Positions 48,242 to 59,694 of a stretch of DNA of 64,000 nt are shown one piece after another. Made by a program: the position numbers and the translations under genes. Origin of the DNA: Alphaproteobacteria bacterium (GTDB taxonomy: Bacteria; Pseudomonadota; Alphaproteobacteria; Sphingomonadales; Sphingomonadaceae); NCBI GenBank assembly GCA_018970445.1, contig JAGWWF010000010.1, positions 50,264-114,263 on the forward strand, in the 5' to 3' direction. The notes beneath the pieces were generated by a model. The model was not told where the DNA came from. It ran no database searches and worked only from the letters and a program-made list of their open reading frames with translations. Within the stretch, counting starts at the first letter, position 1. Each line of letters starts with the position of its first letter.

Positions 48242-49194
48242 ATCTCGCCCCGCTGGCGGCGGATGGCAAACCAGCGATCGCGGTTGGCGTTCTGCTCGGC
48301 AAGGGTCTTGGCAAAGACATGGCCGCCGCTGCCATCGGCAACGAAATAGAGCGCATCGGTTTCGGCCGGATCGAGCACGGCCATCAGGCTCTCCCGCCCC
48401 GGATTGGCGATGGGGCCACGCGGCAGGCCGGGTTTGAGATAGGTGTTGTAGCCAGTGTCGCGCGCCAGTTCGGATCGGCGGATGCGCCGGCCCAATGGCC
48501 GCCCCTGGGTGATCGGATAGATAACGGTGGGATCGGCATCCAGCTTCATGGCGATGCGCAGCCGGTTGGAATAGACACCCGCAATCGTTCGCCGTTCGGC
48601 CGCCTTGCCGGTTTCCTTTTCCACGATGCTGGCCAGGATCACGGCTTCGGCCGGGCTTTTCACCACGGCACGGGCCGAGCGTTTGGGCCACAGATCGGCC
48701 AGCGCTTTGTCCATCGCCGCCTGCATGCGCGCCAGCACGGCCGCGCGCGGTTCGCCGGGCTGATATTCATAGGTATCGGGCAGCACACTGCCTTCGGGCG
48801 GCGCGGTGATGCGGCCCTGCAGATCGGGAATGGCGTTCAGCCGATCGGCCACCAGCACCGCCGGCCAGCCTTCGGGGATGGTGACGGTGAAGCGCTGCAC
48901 CTCGCCCTTTTGCAGGGCGGCCAGGATGCTGGCCCAGCTTTGCCCCGGACGCAGGCGATAATTGCCGGCCTGCACCGCCGCATCGCCGCCCAGCAGCCGC
49001 GCCAGCAATGTGAACTGGCTGGCCGAACTGATCAGGCCGCTGCGTTCCAGCTGCCCGGCCACGCCAGACAGGGATGCGCCCTTGGCCACCGTCACGGCCA
49101 CGGGTGCGCCCGCGCCAACGCTGCCACCATACCAGGGGGACAGCGCCCACCAGGCCGCCAGCAGCAGGGCACCGGCCAGAATCAGGCGGCGCAT
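48238..49194 (-). CDS. mltG: Endolytic murein transglycosylase MltG
   Basis: 318 aa. One N-terminal membrane anchor (LILAGALLLAAWWALSPW), a LysM-like periplasmic part (AVTVAKGASLSGVAGQLE), then the YceG catalytic domain with ILASIVEKETGKAAERRTIA (catalytic Glu of EKETG), KLDADPTVIYPITQGRPLG and YNTYLKPGLPRGPIANPG. It cuts nascent glycan strands, setting glycan length. It lies 6 bases after fabF, as in many proteobacteria. Confidence 0.94.
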   Translation of the reverse strand: MRRLILAGALLLAAWWALSPWYGGSVGAGAPVAVTVAKGASLSGVAGQLERSGLISSASQFTLLARLLGGDAAVQAGNYRLRPGQSWASILAALQKGEVQRFTVTIPEGWPAVLVADRLNAIPDLQGRITAPPEGSVLPDTYEYQPGEPRAAVLARMQAAMDKALADLWPKRSARAVVKSPAEAVILASIVEKETGKAAERRTIAGVYSNRLRIAMKLDADPTVIYPITQGRPLGRRIRRSELARDTGYNTYLKPGLPRGPIANPGRESLMAVLDPAETDALYFVADGSGGHVFAKTLAEQNANRDRWFAIRRQRGEM

Positions 49195-49200
49195 GGCCGA

Positions 49201-50463
49201 TCAGACGCCGCGCATCACCAGCGTCGCGTTGGTGCCGCCAAAGCCGAAGCTGTTGTTGAGCACGGCGCGGATGCGGCGCTGTTTGGCAACATGGGGCACC
49301 AGGTCGACACCGACGCAGCTTTCGGACGGGTTGTCGAGATTGAGCGTGGGCGGCGCGACCTGATCGCGCAGGGCGAGCAGGCAGAAAATGGCTTCCACCG
49401 CGCCGGCCCCGCCCAGCAGATGGCCGATGGCCGATTTGGTGGACGACATGGAGACATTGGCGATGGCATCGCCGAACAGGCGCTTGACCGCGCCCAGTTC
49501 CAGCTCGTCGCCCATGGGCGTGGAGGTGCCATGGGCGTTGATGTAATCAATGTCGGCCGGGTTCAGCCCGGCGCGCTTCAGCGCCATTTCCATCGACCGG
49601 AACGCGCCCGATCCTTCCGGGTGCGGCGCCGTCACGTGATAGGCATCGCCGGACAGGCCATAACCGATCACCTCGCCATAGATTTTCGCGCCGCGCGCCT
49701 TGGCCTTTTCATATTCTTCCAGGCAGACGACGCCGGCACCTTCGCCCATCACGAAGCCATCGCGATCCTTGTCATAGGGGCGGCTGGCGCGGGTGGGATC
49801 ATCGTTGAAGGCGGTGGACAGGGCGCGGGCCTGGGCAAAGCCGGCAATGCCCAGCGGGCACAGCGCGCTTTCCGAACCGCCGGCCAGCATCACATCGGCA
49901 TCGCCCAGCGCGATCATGCGCGCGGCATCGCCAATGGCATGGGCGCCGGTGGAACAGGCGGTGACAACGGCATGGTTGGGCCCCATCAGGCCATATTTGA
50001 TCGAAACCTGGCCGGAAATCAGATTGATCAGCCGGCCGTGCACGAAGTGTGGCGACACGCGGCGCGGGCCCTTTTCGTGGCAGATGATCGATTCAGACGC
50101 GATGCCGGGCAGGCCGCCGATGCCCGAACCGATCGAGCAGCCGGCGCGGAAGCGTTCTTCCTCGCTCATGTCGGTCAGGCCGGCGTCTTCCAGCGCCTGG
50201 CCAGCCGCATCGATGCCATAGACGATGAACGGATCGACCTGGCGCTGCACCTTGTAATCAACGCGGACATTGGCATCGAAGGTCATGCCGCTGCCATCAC
50301 CGGCCTTCACCTCGCAGGCGATGCGGCAGGCCTGGTTGGAGGCATCAAAACGGGTGATCGGCCCGGCACCCGACCGGGAGGCCAGGATATTGGCCCAGCT
50401 GGTCTCGACATTGCCGCCCAGCGGCGTCACCAGGCCCAGACCCGTCACAACAACACGGCGCAT
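49201..50463 (-). CDS. fabF: Beta-ketoacyl-ACP synthase II
   Basis: 420 aa. The catalytic triad is Cys in VVTACSTGAHAIGDA, His in NAHGTSTPMGDELELG and His in SSTKSAIGHLLGGAGAVE. The terminal FGFGGTNATLVM segment is typical. It elongates acyl-ACP in fatty acid synthesis. Start MRRVVVTGLGLVTPLGG; upstream in-frame codons are dismissed as non-conserved. Confidence 0.96.
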   Translation of the reverse strand: MRRVVVTGLGLVTPLGGNVETSWANILASRSGAGPITRFDASNQACRIACEVKAGDGSGMTFDANVRVDYKVQRQVDPFIVYGIDAAGQALEDAGLTDMSEEERFRAGCSIGSGIGGLPGIASESIICHEKGPRRVSPHFVHGRLINLISGQVSIKYGLMGPNHAVVTACSTGAHAIGDAARMIALGDADVMLAGGSESALCPLGIAGFAQARALSTAFNDDPTRASRPYDKDRDGFVMGEGAGVVCLEEYEKAKARGAKIYGEVIGYGLSGDAYHVTAPHPEGSGAFRSMEMALKRAGLNPADIDYINAHGTSTPMGDELELGAVKRLFGDAIANVSMSSTKSAIGHLLGGAGAVEAIFCLLALRDQVAPPTLNLDNPSESCVGVDLVPHVAKQRRIRAVLNNSFGFGGTNATLVMRGV

Positions 50464-50532
50464 CGGCGCTCCATTCAAACTGTGCCGGCCCTGCCCCGGA
50501 CCGGCGGTTCCTGCCCACATGGTCTATATGCG

Positions 50533-50567
50533 AACGGCCTTTCGCCCGTGCAGGGCGAAAGGCCGTT
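50533..50567. other. 15-bp perfect hairpin between acpP and fabF
   Basis: AACGGCCTTTCGCCC-GTGCA-GGGCGAAAGGCCGTT is perfectly paired. In the minus-strand direction it follows acpP by about 50 bases and precedes fabF by about 70. No T run; it could attenuate or protect the abundant acpP message. Confidence 0.6.
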
Positions 50568-50617
50568 CCGGCAAAGCGCACCGGCGGTGCCGGGCGGCCT
50601 TTCGCGCCTGCAAACGA

Positions 50618-50854
50618 TCAGTTGCCGTTGGCAGCGATGAAATCGATGGCATCCTTGACGGTGAGGATCTTCTCGGCGGCATCGTCGGGGATTTCCACGC
50701 CGAATTCCTCTTCGAAGGCCATCACCAGTTCAACCGTGTCCAGGCTGTCCGCGCCCAGATCGTCGATGAAGCTGGCGGCCTCGGTCACCTTGTCGGCTTC
50801 GACGCCCAGATGTTCCACCACGATCTTCTTCACGCGCTCGGCAACGTCGCTCAT
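50618..50854 (-). CDS. acpP: Acyl carrier protein
   Basis: 78 aa acidic four-helix protein. The 4'-phosphopantetheine Ser lies in [20 protein letters not shown] (DSL motif, about residue 37). Start [17 protein letters not shown] behind an AGGGGACACGG leader. Carries acyl intermediates between fatty acid synthesis enzymes. It is flanked by long non-coding spacers on both sides, unlike the tightly packed neighbours, consistent with separate high expression. Confidence 0.97.
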   Translation of the reverse strand: MSDVAERVKKIVVEHLGVEADKVTEAASFIDDLGADSLDTVELVMAFEEEFGVEIPDDAAEKILTVKDAIDFIAANGN

Positions 50855-51001
50855 TTCCGTGTCCCCTTGGGTTGCGGCGCCGGAACGCCGTCTGGTTGCC
50901 TTGGCGCGATAGCCTGATGGCGGAATTGTGGCAAGAGCGCAGCGCGGCTGCGGGCATCGCGCGGCGATGGCCTCAGACTCGCGCAAGCGCGGCCGGCGAC
51001 C

Positions 51002-51031
51002 AAAAATGCCGATCCTCGGATCGGCATTTTC
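51002..51031 (-). terminator. 13-bp stem terminator after fabG
   Basis: AAAATGCCGATCC-TC-GGATCGGCATTTT, followed by further T residues on the minus strand (CATTTTTGG). A good intrinsic terminator for fabD-fabG, isolating acpP. Confidence 0.7.
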
Positions 51032-51126
51032 GTGAGTCGTCCGACGGCGTGGCTCCGCCACGCCCCCTTCTTCTTCTTGAAACCCTGAGCAGACTCGGCG
51101 GCTCTGCCGCCGGCTGCGGCCGGCAG
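51002..51126 (+). repeat. Composite palindromic intergenic element, copy 2
   Basis: Order on plus strand: AT-flanked hairpin (51003-51030), GGCGTGGC-TCC-GCCACGCC (51046-51064), a TTCTTCTTCTT tract, GAGCAGACT, CGGCGGC-TCT-GCCGCCG (51096-51112) and a CCGGCTGCGGCCGG palindrome. This matches the module order of 5991-6153 read on the minus strand. Confidence 0.65.
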
Positions 51127-51155
51127 GGGCAAGCTCCGGCCAGCGCAGCGCGGCG

Positions 51156-51896
51156 CTAGCCCAGATACATCCCGCCGTTCACATGCAGCGTCTGCCCCGT
51201 CACATAGGCCGCTTCCCGCGACGCCAGATAGACCACGCCGGCGGCAATATCCTCGCCCGCGCCCAGCCGTCCGGCCGGGATGCGGCCCAGCAGTGCCTGC
51301 TTCTGCGCATCGGGCAGCGCGTCGGTCATGGGCGAGACGATGAAACCCGGCGCCACGGCATTCACCGTGATGGTGCGGCTGGCCAGTTCCTGGGCCAGCG
51401 CCTTGGTCATGCCGATCAGGCCGGCCTTGGAGGCGGCGTAATTGGCCTGGCCGGGGTTGCCGGTGGCACCCACCACGCTGGTGATGGCAATCAGCCGGCC
51501 GAACCGCTGCTTCATCATCGGCTTGGCGGCGGCGCGATACAGGCGGAAGGTGGCTTCGAGGTTGATGCGGATCACGTCCGCCCACTCCTCATCCCTCATG
51601 CGCATCGCCAGATTGTCGCGGGTGATGCCGGCGTTGGCCACCAATATGTCCAGCCGGCCGCCCAGCGCCTCGACGGCCTGCGGCACCAGCGCATCGACAG
51701 CGGCGCTGTCAGCCAGATTGCAGGGCAGGATCACCGCATCGGCGCCGCAATCGCTGGCCACGGCCGCCAGCGCTTCGGCGCGTGTGCCCGACAGGGCAAC
51801 GCGGGCGCCGCGCGCGGCCAGCGCACGGGCAATGGCGCTGCCGATGCCGCCGGACGCGCCGGTGACAAGGGCCGTCATGCCGGAAAGATCGAACAT
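51156..51896 (-). CDS. fabG: 3-oxoacyl-ACP reductase
   Basis: 246 aa short-chain dehydrogenase. NADP motif [24 protein letters not shown]-equivalent [16 protein letters not shown], catalytic Ser in [15 protein letters not shown] and Tyr/Lys in [18 protein letters not shown], and FabG-specific ending [15 protein letters not shown]. Reduces beta-ketoacyl-ACP. It lies 13 bases downstream of fabD. Confidence 0.96.
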   Translation of the reverse strand: MFDLSGMTALVTGASGGIGSAIARALAARGARVALSGTRAEALAAVASDCGADAVILPCNLADSAAVDALVPQAVEALGGRLDILVANAGITRDNLAMRMRDEEWADVIRINLEATFRLYRAAAKPMMKQRFGRLIAITSVVGATGNPGQANYAASKAGLIGMTKALAQELASRTITVNAVAPGFIVSPMTDALPDAQKQALLGRIPAGRLGAGEDIAAGVVYLASREAAYVTGQTLHVNGGMYLG

Positions 51897-51909
51897 CGAA
51901 AAAATCTCC

Positions 51910-52863
51910 TCAGGCAATGGCTTTTGCGATGGCTTCAACGCCGGCCATGTCGGCCGCGGTGATGGTGGGCACATCGGGCGTGATGCGGCGGATCATCGGC
52001 CCCAGCACCTTGCCGCCCAGTTCGATGAACTGTTCCACCCCCAGCCCGGCCATGGCCAGCACGGATTCGCGCCAGCGCACGGTGCCGCAGACCTGATCGA
52101 CCAGCAGGGTGCGAATCGCATCGACATCGGTCACGGGCGCAGCCGTGACATTGGCAACCAGCGGCACGGTGGGCGCAGCCAGTGGAGCGGTGGCCAGCGC
52201 GGCGGCCATGGCATCGGCAGCCGGCTGCATCAGCGCGCAATGGAACGGGGCCGATACCGGCAGCAGCACCGAATGGCGGGCACCCCTTGCCTTGGCCAGG
52301 CTCATGGCGCGGGCCACGGCCTCGACATGGCCGGACACCACAACCTGGCCGTTGGCATTGTCGTTGGCGGCGGCGCACACCTGGGGTCCGGCGGCTTCGC
52401 TGGCAATGGCCTGCACCGTTTCGAAATCCAGGCCCAGCAGCGCCGCCATCGCGCCGACACCCTGCGGCACGGCGGCCTGCATCGCTTCCCCGCGCAGGCG
52501 CAGCAGGCGGGCGGTATCGGCCAGGCTGAGCGCGCCGGCGGCGCACAGGGCGGTATATTCGCCCAGGCTGTGGCCGGCGACAAAGGCCGCCTTGTCGGCC
52601 AGCCGCACCCCGGCTTCGGCCTCCAGCACGCGCAGGGCGGCGATGCCAACGGCCATGATGGCGGGCTGGGCATTGGTGGTGAGGGTGAGTTCGTCTTCCG
52701 GCCCATCCCACATCAGGCGCGACAGATGCTGGCCCAGCGCCTCGTCAACCTCCTGAAACACGGCGCGGGCGTGGGGGCTGGCATCGGCCAGGCCGCGGCC
52801 CATGCCCACCGCCTGGCTGCCCTGACCGGGAAAAATAAACGCGCGAATGGTCCCTCTCCTCAT
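51910..52863 (-). CDS. fabD: Malonyl-CoA:ACP transacylase
   Basis: 317 aa. Opening FIFPGQGSQAVGMGRGL, nucleophile elbow VAGHSLGEYTALCAAGAL (Ser), and the acceptor-side His in LPVSAPFHCALMQPAADAM. Loads malonyl groups onto ACP. First gene of the fabD-fabG-acpP-fabF-mltG run; its promoter lies in the 227-base divergent gap to the TPR gene at 53091. Confidence 0.96.
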   Translation of the reverse strand: MRRGTIRAFIFPGQGSQAVGMGRGLADASPHARAVFQEVDEALGQHLSRLMWDGPEDELTLTTNAQPAIMAVGIAALRVLEAEAGVRLADKAAFVAGHSLGEYTALCAAGALSLADTARLLRLRGEAMQAAVPQGVGAMAALLGLDFETVQAIASEAAGPQVCAAANDNANGQVVVSGHVEAVARAMSLAKARGARHSVLLPVSAPFHCALMQPAADAMAAALATAPLAAPTVPLVANVTAAPVTDVDAIRTLLVDQVCGTVRWRESVLAMAGLGVEQFIELGGKVLGPMIRRITPDVPTITAADMAGVEAIAKAIA

Positions 52864-53090
52864 GACGCATGTGAGGCGGGCGATTAGGCGCTTCGGTGCG
52901 CGTGCGCAACCATTGCGGGCGGTTGGGGCCATTTGCCCCGTTGCACGCGCGCGACTTTGCGCTATGGGCTGCCGGCTGCGCTCAGGGAGGGGGCGGGAGG
53001 GATTCGCATCTGCGACCCTTTTGGTTCGCCTGTGTGCACCGGGTTTGGAACAACAAGAAACGCCACCAAGAGAAGAGCCAAGGAGTGCCA

Positions 53091-54188
53091 ATGTCGATCA
53101 ATGCCCGCCTGCTGATCGCTGCCAGCCTGATTGCCGCTGCCGTCCCCGCTTATGCTGCGGTGTCGTCGGGCGTGGGCAAGGCGCTGAATGCTGCCGCTGC
53201 CGCTGCCAGGTCGCGCAATGCCGCCGGTGTGGCCGCGGCCATCGCCCAGGCCCGCGCCGCGGCCAGCACCGCCGAGGAAAAGCAGAAGACGGCGGAAATG
53301 GCCGGCTTTGCCTTCACCGCCGTGGGCCAATATGCCCAGGCCGCCGCCGCCCTTGAGCAGGTTGGCGCGCCCTGCGGCCAGCTTGGCCCGCTCTATTACC
53401 GCGCCGGCCAGCTGGACAAGGCGGTGGCGATCGCCAGGGGCTGCCCCGGTGAAGCCAGCCAGATCCTGGTGGCGCAGTCCATGTCGCGCCAGGGCAACCA
53501 CCGGGCCGCCGTGGCCGCCTACAACAAGCTGATCGCCAGCAACGGCGCCAAGGGCGTGTATCTGGAAAATCTGGCCGGCGCCCAGTTCAAGGCCGGCGAC
53601 AAGGCCGGCTATCTGGCCACCACCACCCGGCTGATCAAGTCCGATCCGTCGCCGTCGCGCTGGAAGGTGCTGCTCACCGAAATCCAGGGCCAGAACATGC
53701 GCAGCGAAGCCAAGCTGGCGCTGTATCACCTGATGCAGACGACGGGCACGCTCAACCGCGCCCAGGATTACACCGATTTTGCCAAGCTGGCGCTGATCGC
53801 CGGCCAGGCCGCCGTTGCCAAGGCGGCGCTGGACAAGGCCGGTGCCGGCAGCGACACGATGAGCCAGAAGCTGGCCGCCGCTGCCGCTGCCGGTGTGGCC
53901 AAGGAAGCCGCCGAGGCGGTGAAGCTGTCGGCCGCGCCGAACACCGCGTTCAAGGGCGGCAACGCCTATCTGGGCCTGAACGAATATGCCAAGGCCGTCG
54001 CCGCTTATGACAAGGCGATTGCAGCCAACGGCCCGGATGTCGATTTTGCCCGCATCTTCAAGGGCATCGCCGCCGTGAAGGGCGGCCAGAAGGCAGCGGC
54101 GCTGGCCGCGTTCAAGGCCGTGGATGAAAAGAGCGGCATGAAGGACATCGCCAATCTGTGGAGCCTGTACGCCAGCGTGCGCGGCTGA
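53091..54188 (+). CDS. Exported TPR-like repeat protein
   Basis: 365 aa. Signal peptide MSINARLLIAASLIAAAVPA, then several degenerate tetratricopeptide helices (FAFTAVGQYAQAAAALEQVG, VAQSMSRQGNHRAAVAAYNK, GNAYLGLNEYAKAVAAYDKA). Strong AAGGAG ribosome site at 53079-53084 and a perfect terminator right after the stop suggest a well-expressed single-gene unit. Periplasmic; partner unknown. Confidence 0.8.
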   Translation: MSINARLLIAASLIAAAVPAYAAVSSGVGKALNAAAAAARSRNAAGVAAAIAQARAAASTAEEKQKTAEMAGFAFTAVGQYAQAAAALEQVGAPCGQLGPLYYRAGQLDKAVAIARGCPGEASQILVAQSMSRQGNHRAAVAAYNKLIASNGAKGVYLENLAGAQFKAGDKAGYLATTTRLIKSDPSPSRWKVLLTEIQGQNMRSEAKLALYHLMQTTGTLNRAQDYTDFAKLALIAGQAAVAKAALDKAGAGSDTMSQKLAAAAAAGVAKEAAEAVKLSAAPNTAFKGGNAYLGLNEYAKAVAAYDKAIAANGPDVDFARIFKGIAAVKGGQKAAALAAFKAVDEKSGMKDIANLWSLYASVRG

Positions 54189-54203
54189 GGCGCATTGATG
54201 CCG

Positions 54204-54245
54204 AAAAAAGGGCCGCCGCGGGATGCCGCGGCGGCCCTTTTTTTT
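54204..54245 (+). terminator. Intrinsic terminator of the TPR gene
   Basis: AAAAAA, then GGGCCGCCGCGG-GATG-CCGCGGCGGCCC, then a run of eight T (54238-54245). The A/T flanks make it usable in both directions. Confidence 0.95.
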
Positions 54246-54269
54246 ACCGGCCATCCGGCCAGAAGACAG

Positions 54270-54304
54270 ATGGTCAGGCTGAACCTGTCTCAGCATGACC
54301 ATCG
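54270..54304. repeat. Sphingomonad-type intergenic palindrome
   Basis: GATGGTCA-g-GCTGA/TCAGC-a-TGACCATC, an almost perfect stem of 13 bp around ACCTGTC. Same core as 27620-27645. It lies just past the bfr stop. Confidence 0.55.
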
Positions 54305-54324
54305 CAAGCGCGGGGTGAAATCGC

Positions 54325-54804
54325 CTACTCCCCCGCCGGGCGTGATTGCAGCTGGATATAATTGCCCAGGCCCATCTGGCGGATCATTTCCTGTTGGGTC
54401 TCGATGAAATCGACATGCTCCTCCTCGGCGGTGAGGATGCTGGCGAACAGATCGCGGCTGACGAAATCACGCACGCTTTCGCAATAGGGAATCGCGTCCT
54501 TCAACAGCGCGATGGCCTCGTGCTCCAGCTCCAGATCGGCCTGCAACACCTCTTCCACTGTCTCGCCGATGCGCAGGCGGTTCAGCGCCTGCATGGCCGG
54601 CAGACCTTCCAGAAAGAAGATCCGCTCCATCAGCTGATCGGCATGCTTCATCTCGTCGATGGATTCATGCCGTTCATAATCGGCCAGTTTCTTGATCCCC
54701 AGATTGTCGAGCAACCGGTAATGCAGCCAATATTGGTTCACCGCCGTCAGCTCGCCCTTGAGCACGGCATTCAGAAATTCGATCACCTTGGCATCGCCAC
54801 GCAT
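54325..54804 (-). CDS. bfr: Bacterioferritin
   Basis: 159 aa iron-storage protein forming a 24-mer shell with haem. Start MRGDAKVIEFLNAVL behind GGGAG; an ATG 5 codons upstream is less likely. Ferroxidase ligands are in LKGELTAVNQYWLHY, HESIDEMKHADQLMERIFF (Met haem ligand region), ELEHEAIALLKDAI and ILTAEEEHVDFIETQ. Downstream of bfd on the same strand. Confidence 0.95.
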   Translation of the reverse strand: MRGDAKVIEFLNAVLKGELTAVNQYWLHYRLLDNLGIKKLADYERHESIDEMKHADQLMERIFFLEGLPAMQALNRLRIGETVEEVLQADLELEHEAIALLKDAIPYCESVRDFVSRDLFASILTAEEEHVDFIETQQEMIRQMGLGNYIQLQSRPAGE

Positions 54805-54844
54805 CGCACCATCTCCCATCTGATCGGGGCGCTGTGGCGCAGAA

Positions 54845-54907
54845 CTTGACCGGCGTCAAGAAAAACGATGATTTTTCCGATACTTACAACTGCAACGCAC
54901 TTGCAGT
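54845..54907 (-). promoter_or_regulatory. bfr upstream region with two inverted repeats
   Basis: CTTGAC-CGGC-GTCAAG (54845-54860) and ACTGCAA-CGCAC-TTGCAGT (54889-54907) are perfect inverted repeats between bfd and bfr. They are candidate binding sites for an iron or redox regulator, or the second may belong to bfd termination. Confidence 0.45.
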
Positions 54908-54908
54908 A

Positions 54909-55082
54909 TCAGCTGAGCGCGTGCGCGTGCTGCACCACTTCGCGGGCAAAGGGCAGGCACTGGCCGCATTTCACCTTGCAGCCCAGCTGGGCATAGGCGG
55001 CCTTGGGGCAGGATTTGCCGGCGGCGCGCGCGGCATCGCGCACATCCCGTTCCTTCAGCGCGTTGCACACACAGACGAACAT
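54909..55082 (-). CDS. bfd: Bacterioferritin-associated ferredoxin
   Basis: 57 aa, easily missed because of its size. Conceptual translation begins MFVCVCNALKERDVRDAARA and has the 2Fe-2S ligands as C4-x-C6 plus C39-x2-C42 (KCGQCLPFAREVV). Bfd reduces bacterioferritin to release stored iron. It lies 104 bases upstream of bfr on the same strand. Confidence 0.92.
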   Translation of the reverse strand: MFVCVCNALKERDVRDAARAAGKSCPKAAYAQLGCKVKCGQCLPFAREVVQHAHALS

Positions 55083-55115
55083 GGCCGTCCCTTCGAATCA
55101 GCAGAGCCCTGCACT

Positions 55116-55134
55116 TGCGAATGATTATCAGTCA
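55116..55134 (-). promoter_or_regulatory. Fur-like box upstream of bfd
   Basis: On the minus strand TGACTGATAATCATTCGCA, about 35 bases ahead of the bfd start, resembles the GATAATCATT half of Fur sites. It would repress bfd when iron is plentiful. Confidence 0.5.
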
Positions 55135-55172
55135 TCCCGGCCGCTAATGCAAGTGGTTCGCAGTATCGCCTG

Positions 55173-58134
<2,962 letters not shown>

Positions 58135-58159
58135 GCCCAACCGCCGGGAGCGCCGCAGC

Positions 58160-59137
58160 GTGCTGGACTGGACCCAAACCCCGCGCCGCCCCACCGCCGT
58201 TCGGCGGGAGCAGAATCTTGCCCTGGTATCGGCGGTGCTGTCGGGCGCGGTGGTGGCCGCCGGGCTGATCCTGCTGCTGGTGGCGCGGGTGAACCCGGAA
58301 ACCGGTGCCGGCCTGCGCGCCTTGGCGGGCGATCTGATCACGCCGGCCTGGGATGTGGTGCGCGCGCCGGTTGACGGGGCGACGCGCATTGCCGGCCATA
58401 TCGGCGATTATTTCGGGGCGGTGTCGCGCAGCGAGGCGCTGGCGCGCGAGCTTGACACCGCCAATGCACGGCTGCGCAGCGCCCGCACCGGGCTGCGCGA
58501 GCTGGCCCAGCTGAAACGCCTGATGGCGGTGCGTGAACCCACCCGCGCCGCGGTGGCCACCGCCCGCCTGGCCGCCGCCACCGCCGGCGGGGTGGTGCGC
58601 AGCGCCATGCTGTCGGCCGGGATGGCCGATGGCGTGACCCGCGATCTGCCGGTGATCGCCGCCGATGGCCTGATCGGCCGCACCGTGGAAGCCGGCAGCC
58701 ACAGCGCCCGCGTGCTGTTGCTGACCGATGCCCAAAGCCGGGTGCCGGTGATTGTCGAACGCACCGGCCAGGCCGGGCTGGCCGCCGGCACCGGCCTGCC
58801 GCGCCTGGTCCTGATCGATCGCATCGGCCCCGATGTGCCCTTGCTGGCCGGCGATCGCATCGTGACATCGGGGGATGGCGGCGTGTTCCCGCCCGGCGTG
58901 CCGGTGGGCGTGATCGTCGATCCGCGCCGCGACGGCCCGGTGATCCGGCTGGCCGCCAGCCCGCTGGGCACCGGCTTTGTGACGGTGGAGCGGGCCTGGC
59001 TGCCGATCCCCGATACCGGCCCCAAGGGCCCGGTGTTCGACGCGCCGGTGCCGGTGGAGGCCCGCCGCCGCGGCGCGCCACCGCCACGCCTGCGCGGTGC
59101 CGAAACCCCGCCGGCCGTGCCGGCGCCGCTGCCATGA
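58160..59137 (+). CDS. mreC: Rod-shape protein MreC
   Basis: 325 aa from GTG. One membrane helix (residues about 26-46, VLSGAVVAAGLILLLVA), coiled coil (ALARELDTANARLRSARTGL) and paired periplasmic beta-barrels (DGLIGRTVEAGSHSARVLLL, DRIVTSGDGGVFPPGVPVG). The last ~35 residues are Pro/Arg-rich. Links MreB to PBP2/RodA. Overlaps mreD by 4 bases. Confidence 0.93.
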   Translation: MLDWTQTPRRPTAVRREQNLALVSAVLSGAVVAAGLILLLVARVNPETGAGLRALAGDLITPAWDVVRAPVDGATRIAGHIGDYFGAVSRSEALARELDTANARLRSARTGLRELAQLKRLMAVREPTRAAVATARLAAATAGGVVRSAMLSAGMADGVTRDLPVIAADGLIGRTVEAGSHSARVLLLTDAQSRVPVIVERTGQAGLAAGTGLPRLVLIDRIGPDVPLLAGDRIVTSGDGGVFPPGVPVGVIVDPRRDGPVIRLAASPLGTGFVTVERAWLPIPDTGPKGPVFDAPVPVEARRRGAPPPRLRGAETPPAVPAPLP

Positions 59138-59694
59138 TCGCCTCCCCGCCGCCGCCGGCCCTGTTGATGACGCCGGATGAACGGCGGCGCTGGCTGCTCA
59201 GCCTGTGGCGCTATGCCGTGCCGGCGCTGCTGTGCGCCGGGCTGGTGGTGATGATGCTGGCGCCGTTGCCGCTGCCGGTGCCGGCCATGCCCAATCTGGT
59301 GCTGATGGGGGTGCTGGCCTGGGCCATTCTGCAACCGGCGCTGATGCCGGCGTGGCTGGCCTTTCTGATCGGCGCGCTGGCCGATCTGCTGTTCGGGTTG
59401 CCGCTGGGGGTGAATGCCACGCTGTTTGCCGTGGCCGCCGGGTCGATCCGGCTGCTGGATCTGCTCCTGGTCGAACGCAGCCATCTTGTGGACTGGTTGG
59501 CGGTCAGCCTGCTGGTGCTGGCCTGCACGCTGGCCAGCGGGCCGTTGCTTTCGCTGGCTGGGCGGCCGCTGCCGGTGCTGCCGATGCTGTGGCAGGTGCT
59601 CACCAGCATGATCGCCTGGCCGCTGCTGCTGCGCCTCTGCGTCGCGGTGCAGCACCGGCTGGCCCGCAGTGCGCCGCGTTGGTCCCATGGATGA
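59134..59694 (+). CDS. mreD: Rod-shape protein MreD
   Basis: 186 aa, about five membrane helices (e.g. VMMLAPLPLPVPAMPNLVLM, LAFLIGALADLLFGLPLG). The latter is the family signature region. Membrane part of the elongasome. Overlaps mreC by 4 and mrdA by 8 bases. Confidence 0.88.
   Translation: MIASPPPPALLMTPDERRRWLLSLWRYAVPALLCAGLVVMMLAPLPLPVPAMPNLVLMGVLAWAILQPALMPAWLAFLIGALADLLFGLPLGVNATLFAVAAGSIRLLDLLLVERSHLVDWLAVSLLVLACTLASGPLLSLAGRPLPVLPMLWQVLTSMIAWPLLLRLCVAVQHRLARSAPRWSHG

Larger units (their letters stand above)
50855..51155. other. 301-base gap between acpP and fabG
   Basis: No gene is supported. It holds the acpP promoter/leader (roughly 50855-50940) and the second copy of the composite hairpin element (51002-51126), including a strong terminator hairpin. 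Confidence 0.6.
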
